Below, piece by piece: positions 6,410-8,479 of a stretch of 8,479 nucleotides of DNA (position 1 is the stretch's first letter; each line of letters opens with the position of its first letter). The stretch covers positions 1-8,479 of the forward strand of contig JBGTFW010000318.1 of assembly GCA_041747075.1 (NCBI GenBank), written 5' to 3'. Under the pieces are notes generated by a model, which worked only from the letters and a program-made list of their open reading frames with translations, did not search any database and had not been told where the DNA came from. A program made the position numbers and the translations under genes. The stretch is from CAJQPP01 sp041747075 (GTDB lineage: Bacteria > Planctomycetota > Planctomycetia > Pirellulales > Pirellulaceae).

Positions 6410-8236
6410 TTAACGCCGGCCCTCCCAGGTCCAGTCGGTAACCGTCTGGTCGGCGTCGGGTTGGGCGCTGAAACGACGCGTCGTCAGTTCCGGCGATTCA
6501 GCCACAGTGATTCGCTCCCGCTTGACCAGGTCGGCGGCGTCGAATTCGACTCCGCCACTGATTCCGGTAATCGTGTGTGTGCGGGTCCTGCCGGCAAGCT
6601 CTTGCCTGATGACACGCTGGCCGGTAAGCGAATCCACCATCCGCGGCGTTCGGTGAACAGCCGGAACATAGCCTAACAAGCCGCCGCGCGATTGTTCCTG
6701 AAAGTGATTGAGGTTCCATTCGATTTGCCGGTTCAAGCCTTCCCGATAAATCAGGTTCGCCGCCAATGCGCTATCAAACAGGTTCTTCAGTTCGCCGTAC
6801 AGGGGGTATTTGACGCACAGTTCGTCGAAGTGACGGGTAAAGTCCTTTGCAAAGCCTCCGGCCGCCGCCGAGGACTGGCCGGTATGAACGCGATCTCCCT
6901 GTTCGGTCCAGAATTCGCTTTCACTCAACAAGCGAACGCCCTGTCCGTCAATTTCAAAGACGGTTCGATCTTCGTTGGTCTGAATCGCCTCATAATTCAT
7001 CGTGAACCACCAGCGAACCAGCGAATCGTCGCGGGGCGGGTTCCCCTTATCGTCGAGGTGCAGCCGCTGGAAGTAGTTATCGAGTCCATCGACGCCCGCC
7101 GCCAGTCCCATGCCAATTCGCTTCATGTGGTAGTCCGCCTCGACGATGACGCGCGCGGCGTGAGTCGCCGGATCAATCCCGTTCACGACGACATCCTGAA
7201 CGCCGATTATATCGCGTAGCCGATCCCGCCAGACGGGCCCTTTCAGCGTTGATGTGCCGATGAATTCGCGAGCGCGGGAAAGGTTTTCGGGTCGCGGATC
7301 AATCGAGCATCCGAATCGCCCATCGTCTCGCGCGGCATTCCGCAGGCAGACCACGAAATCATCCAGATTCAGTACGGGGCGACCCGTTTCAGTGTTGATC
7401 GCCCTTCCCGAGGAATCGTAGTGCCATGGTCCCGCCGGTCCGGCAATCACGACATCGCGGGTCTCCGGGAAAAGCATCACATACTGGAGTTGATAAATGC
7501 CGCCGAGGCATGCCATTTCAGGCAGAGGCACCTGGCCCCGTGCGGCGCGCAGTTGCAACACCCTCTCAAGCCGCGTCAGCGAAATGGCCCGGAACGCCGT
7601 CTGGCGATCGAGTGAAAGGTCGTCAATCACGTCCACGGATTCGCGAATCTCGTCAAGCCGACGGCCCGATTCCGGCGAAATTGCCTTCATCACGCCTTCG
7701 GGATCGACCAGCACTCCGGAAGGGAACGCCCGGATTCTTCCGCTGCCGCCTGCGTCGTCCCACGAATCCGGATCGATCGTTTCCTGAATCAAGTCAATCA
7801 AGTCGGTGAAGTCCGCCTCGGTAATCCCACCGCCTCTTGGAGGTCCGGGGCCGAACCCGCGCTCCGGCCCAATACCGTCGAGTCCCGAACCGCCCGGGGG
7901 CAACGAATTACCAAAGCTGCTCAACCGAGCAAGCGTCGTCGCCCGCCATTGATCATTTCCAATTTCGACGGCGTTCCGGAGGGCGTTGTCCGCATTGCCG
8001 CTTGTCCGCTGGGCGGCGGCAAGGCTGGCAAACATCCTGTCGCGCAATTGAGGTTCAACCGCCGAGCGAGCCATCTTCAAAGCGATTGTAAATTCACCAC
8101 TCGCCAGGTGGCGATCGAAATCAGCCGGTTGCTGAGCACATGCCTGCGCAACAAACAGTGCAACGAGAATAAAGAACGCTGCCGTCCTCGCGGGAAAGCG
8201 GCCCGCCGCAAATCGCACCACGTCGCGAGTAACCAT
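6410..8236 (-). CDS. Secreted protein resembling planctomycete DUF1598
   Basis: This 608-residue protein has unknown function. The N-terminus is a classical signal peptide: basic MVTRDVVRFAAGRFPAR, a hydrophobic core (AAFFILVALFVA) and a likely cut after QACA (residue 34). The Cys at 33 lacks a proper lipobox, so a lipoprotein is unlikely. Next come a helical segment (about 37-106) that looks TPR-like, a Gly/Pro-rich linker (110-137) and IQETIDPDSWDDAGGSGRI (150-168), a motif I associate with planctomycete secreted and secretin-related proteins. The core around 240-275 (GGIYQLQYVMLFPETRDVVI, then AGPAGPW) and about 325-530 recall the DUF1598 family, from memory and unverified. A strong SD (GAGGAGG, 8 bases from the ATG) supports the start. 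It is monocistronic, with its own terminator. It presumably acts in the periplasm or on the surface. Confidence 0.85.
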   Translation of the reverse strand: MVTRDVVRFAAGRFPARTAAFFILVALFVAQACAQQPADFDRHLASGEFTIALKMARSAVEPQLRDRMFASLAAAQRTSGNADNALRNAVEIGNDQWRATTLARLSSFGNSLPPGGSGLDGIGPERGFGPGPPRGGGITEADFTDLIDLIQETIDPDSWDDAGGSGRIRAFPSGVLVDPEGVMKAISPESGRRLDEIRESVDVIDDLSLDRQTAFRAISLTRLERVLQLRAARGQVPLPEMACLGGIYQLQYVMLFPETRDVVIAGPAGPWHYDSSGRAINTETGRPVLNLDDFVVCLRNAARDDGRFGCSIDPRPENLSRAREFIGTSTLKGPVWRDRLRDIIGVQDVVVNGIDPATHAARVIVEADYHMKRIGMGLAAGVDGLDNYFQRLHLDDKGNPPRDDSLVRWWFTMNYEAIQTNEDRTVFEIDGQGVRLLSESEFWTEQGDRVHTGQSSAAAGGFAKDFTRHFDELCVKYPLYGELKNLFDSALAANLIYREGLNRQIEWNLNHFQEQSRGGLLGYVPAVHRTPRMVDSLTGQRVIRQELAGRTRTHTITGISGGVEFDAADLVKRERITVAESPELTTRRFSAQPDADQTVTDWTWEGRR

Positions 8237-8244
8237 TCAATGAG

Positions 8245-8251
8245 CCTCCTC
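8245..8251 (-). promoter_or_regulatory. Strong RBS of the DUF1598-like gene
   Basis: On the minus strand GAGGAGG (8251-8245) lies 8 bases before the ATG at 8236. It is the best SD sequence in front of any annotated start in the window and fixes that start. The other genes lack one or have only a weak one. Confidence 0.8.
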
Positions 8252-8273
8252 GAATTCCGCCCTGCCAATCCGT

Positions 8274-8302
8274 AGCATCGCAGACCGGGACTCGATCGTC
8301 AA
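8274..8302 (-). promoter_or_regulatory. Candidate sigma-70-type promoter
   Basis: On the minus strand TTGACG (8302-8297) is followed, after exactly 17 bases, by GATGCT (8279-8274). The -35 matches consensus at five of six positions. The -10 matches at three, including the key A2 and T6. It would give a leader of about 30 bases carrying the strong RBS, and it lies between the upstream terminator (8336-8365) and the gene, where a promoter is required. The weak -10 keeps confidence modest. Confidence 0.4.
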
Positions 8303-8335
8303 GTTTTCCTCCTGGCCATGAAGCAGCGAACCCAC

Positions 8336-8365
8336 AAAAAAAGGGTCCCGACAAGGCCGGAACCC
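8336..8365 (-). terminator. Intrinsic terminator of an off-window minus-strand gene
   Basis: On the minus strand GGGTTCCGGC (8365-8356), a CTT loop and GTCGGGACCC (8352-8343) form a 10-bp stem with two G-T wobbles, followed by seven T (8342-8336). No minus-strand gene ends in the 114 bases upstream, so it should serve a gene beyond position 8479 whose 3' UTR would carry the repeats at 8393-8479. Confidence 0.85.
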
Positions 8366-8392
8366 CTCTGATTCAAGGCCACGACGGGCCAA

Positions 8393-8479
8393 GTAGCCTG
8401 GTCTCTCCGAGACTCGGACACGTAGCCGGGTCTCTCCGAGACTCGGACACGTAGCCGGGTCTCTCCGAGACTCGGACCG
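8393..8479 (+). repeat. Three tandem 29-bp GTAG-headed hairpin repeats
   Basis: Copies start at 8393, 8422 and 8451, an exact 29-bp period running to the window edge, so more copies may follow. Each is GTAG, then CCGGGTCTC (CCTGGTCTC in the first copy), a TCC loop, GAGACTCGG and a linker ACAC (ACCG at the end). The stem starts immediately after GTAG. As plus-strand RNA the single non-Watson-Crick pair in copies 2 and 3 is a G-U wobble, while on the minus strand it is an A-C mismatch, so the plus strand folds better. It is the same family as 3511-3571. The REP-like layout is seen directly, but mobilisation by a RAYT is inference. Confidence 0.85.

Noticed and set aside
8393..8479. Three 29-bp repeats considered as the edge of a CRISPR array
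   Set aside because: The repeats are contiguous, with only 4-base linkers inside the period and no variable spacers, and the same unit occurs elsewhere as a dispersed element.
1..8479. tRNA, rRNA, riboswitch, phage or transposase gene
   Set aside because: No cloverleaf, conserved rRNA segment, T-box element before valS or mobile-element protein motif was recognised. This was by eye only.

Overview
The window looks like chromosomal DNA from a planctomycete (Planctomycetota, probably a Pirellulales-type member). This is inferred from four things: a long valyl-tRNA synthetase with extra insertions, a cluster of TadE/TadG-like proteins, a large secreted protein resembling the planctomycete DUF1598 family, and short GTAGCC-headed palindromic repeats between genes. 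Most genes lack an obvious Shine-Dalgarno sequence. No phage, plasmid or insertion-sequence gene is visible.

Layout. Positions 1-383 hold no credible gene, only degenerate short repeats, then the leader of valS. valS (384-3512, +) is the only rightward gene. Two GTAG-headed hairpin repeats begin right at its stop codon (3511-3571). Everything to the right is transcribed leftward. Reading along the minus strand from the right edge there is a strong intrinsic terminator for an off-window gene (8365-8336), then a candidate promoter, a strong RBS and the DUF1598-like secreted protein (8236-6410) with its own terminator (6377-6347). Next comes a three-gene operon, tadE-like (6167-5727), tadE-like (5727-5209, overlapping by one base) and a von Willebrand A (VWA) domain TadG-like protein (5122-3728), closed by a terminator at 3644-3607. 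The right edge carries three perfect-period 29-bp copies of the same repeat family (8393-8479), which may continue beyond the window.

How the genes work together. valS is housekeeping and charges tRNA-Val. The three tad-like genes form one transcription unit encoding membrane-anchored pseudopilin-like proteins, with the VWA protein presumably displayed outside the membrane. No Tad motor, secretin or prepilin peptidase gene is in the window. The DUF1598-like protein is an independent monocistronic unit of unknown function.

The most unusual points are: (i) REP-like repeats (GTAG followed directly by a hairpin) on both flanks, abutting the valS stop codon on one side; (ii) a CxxC...CxxC zinc-ribbon-like insertion and two other insertions in ValRS, with Thr replacing the first Lys of KMSKS; (iii) an extremely tyrosine-rich insertion in the VWA domain; (iv) a perfect hairpin abutting the stop codon of the middle tad gene. 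I do not see convincing evidence of a wholly new multi-gene system here.
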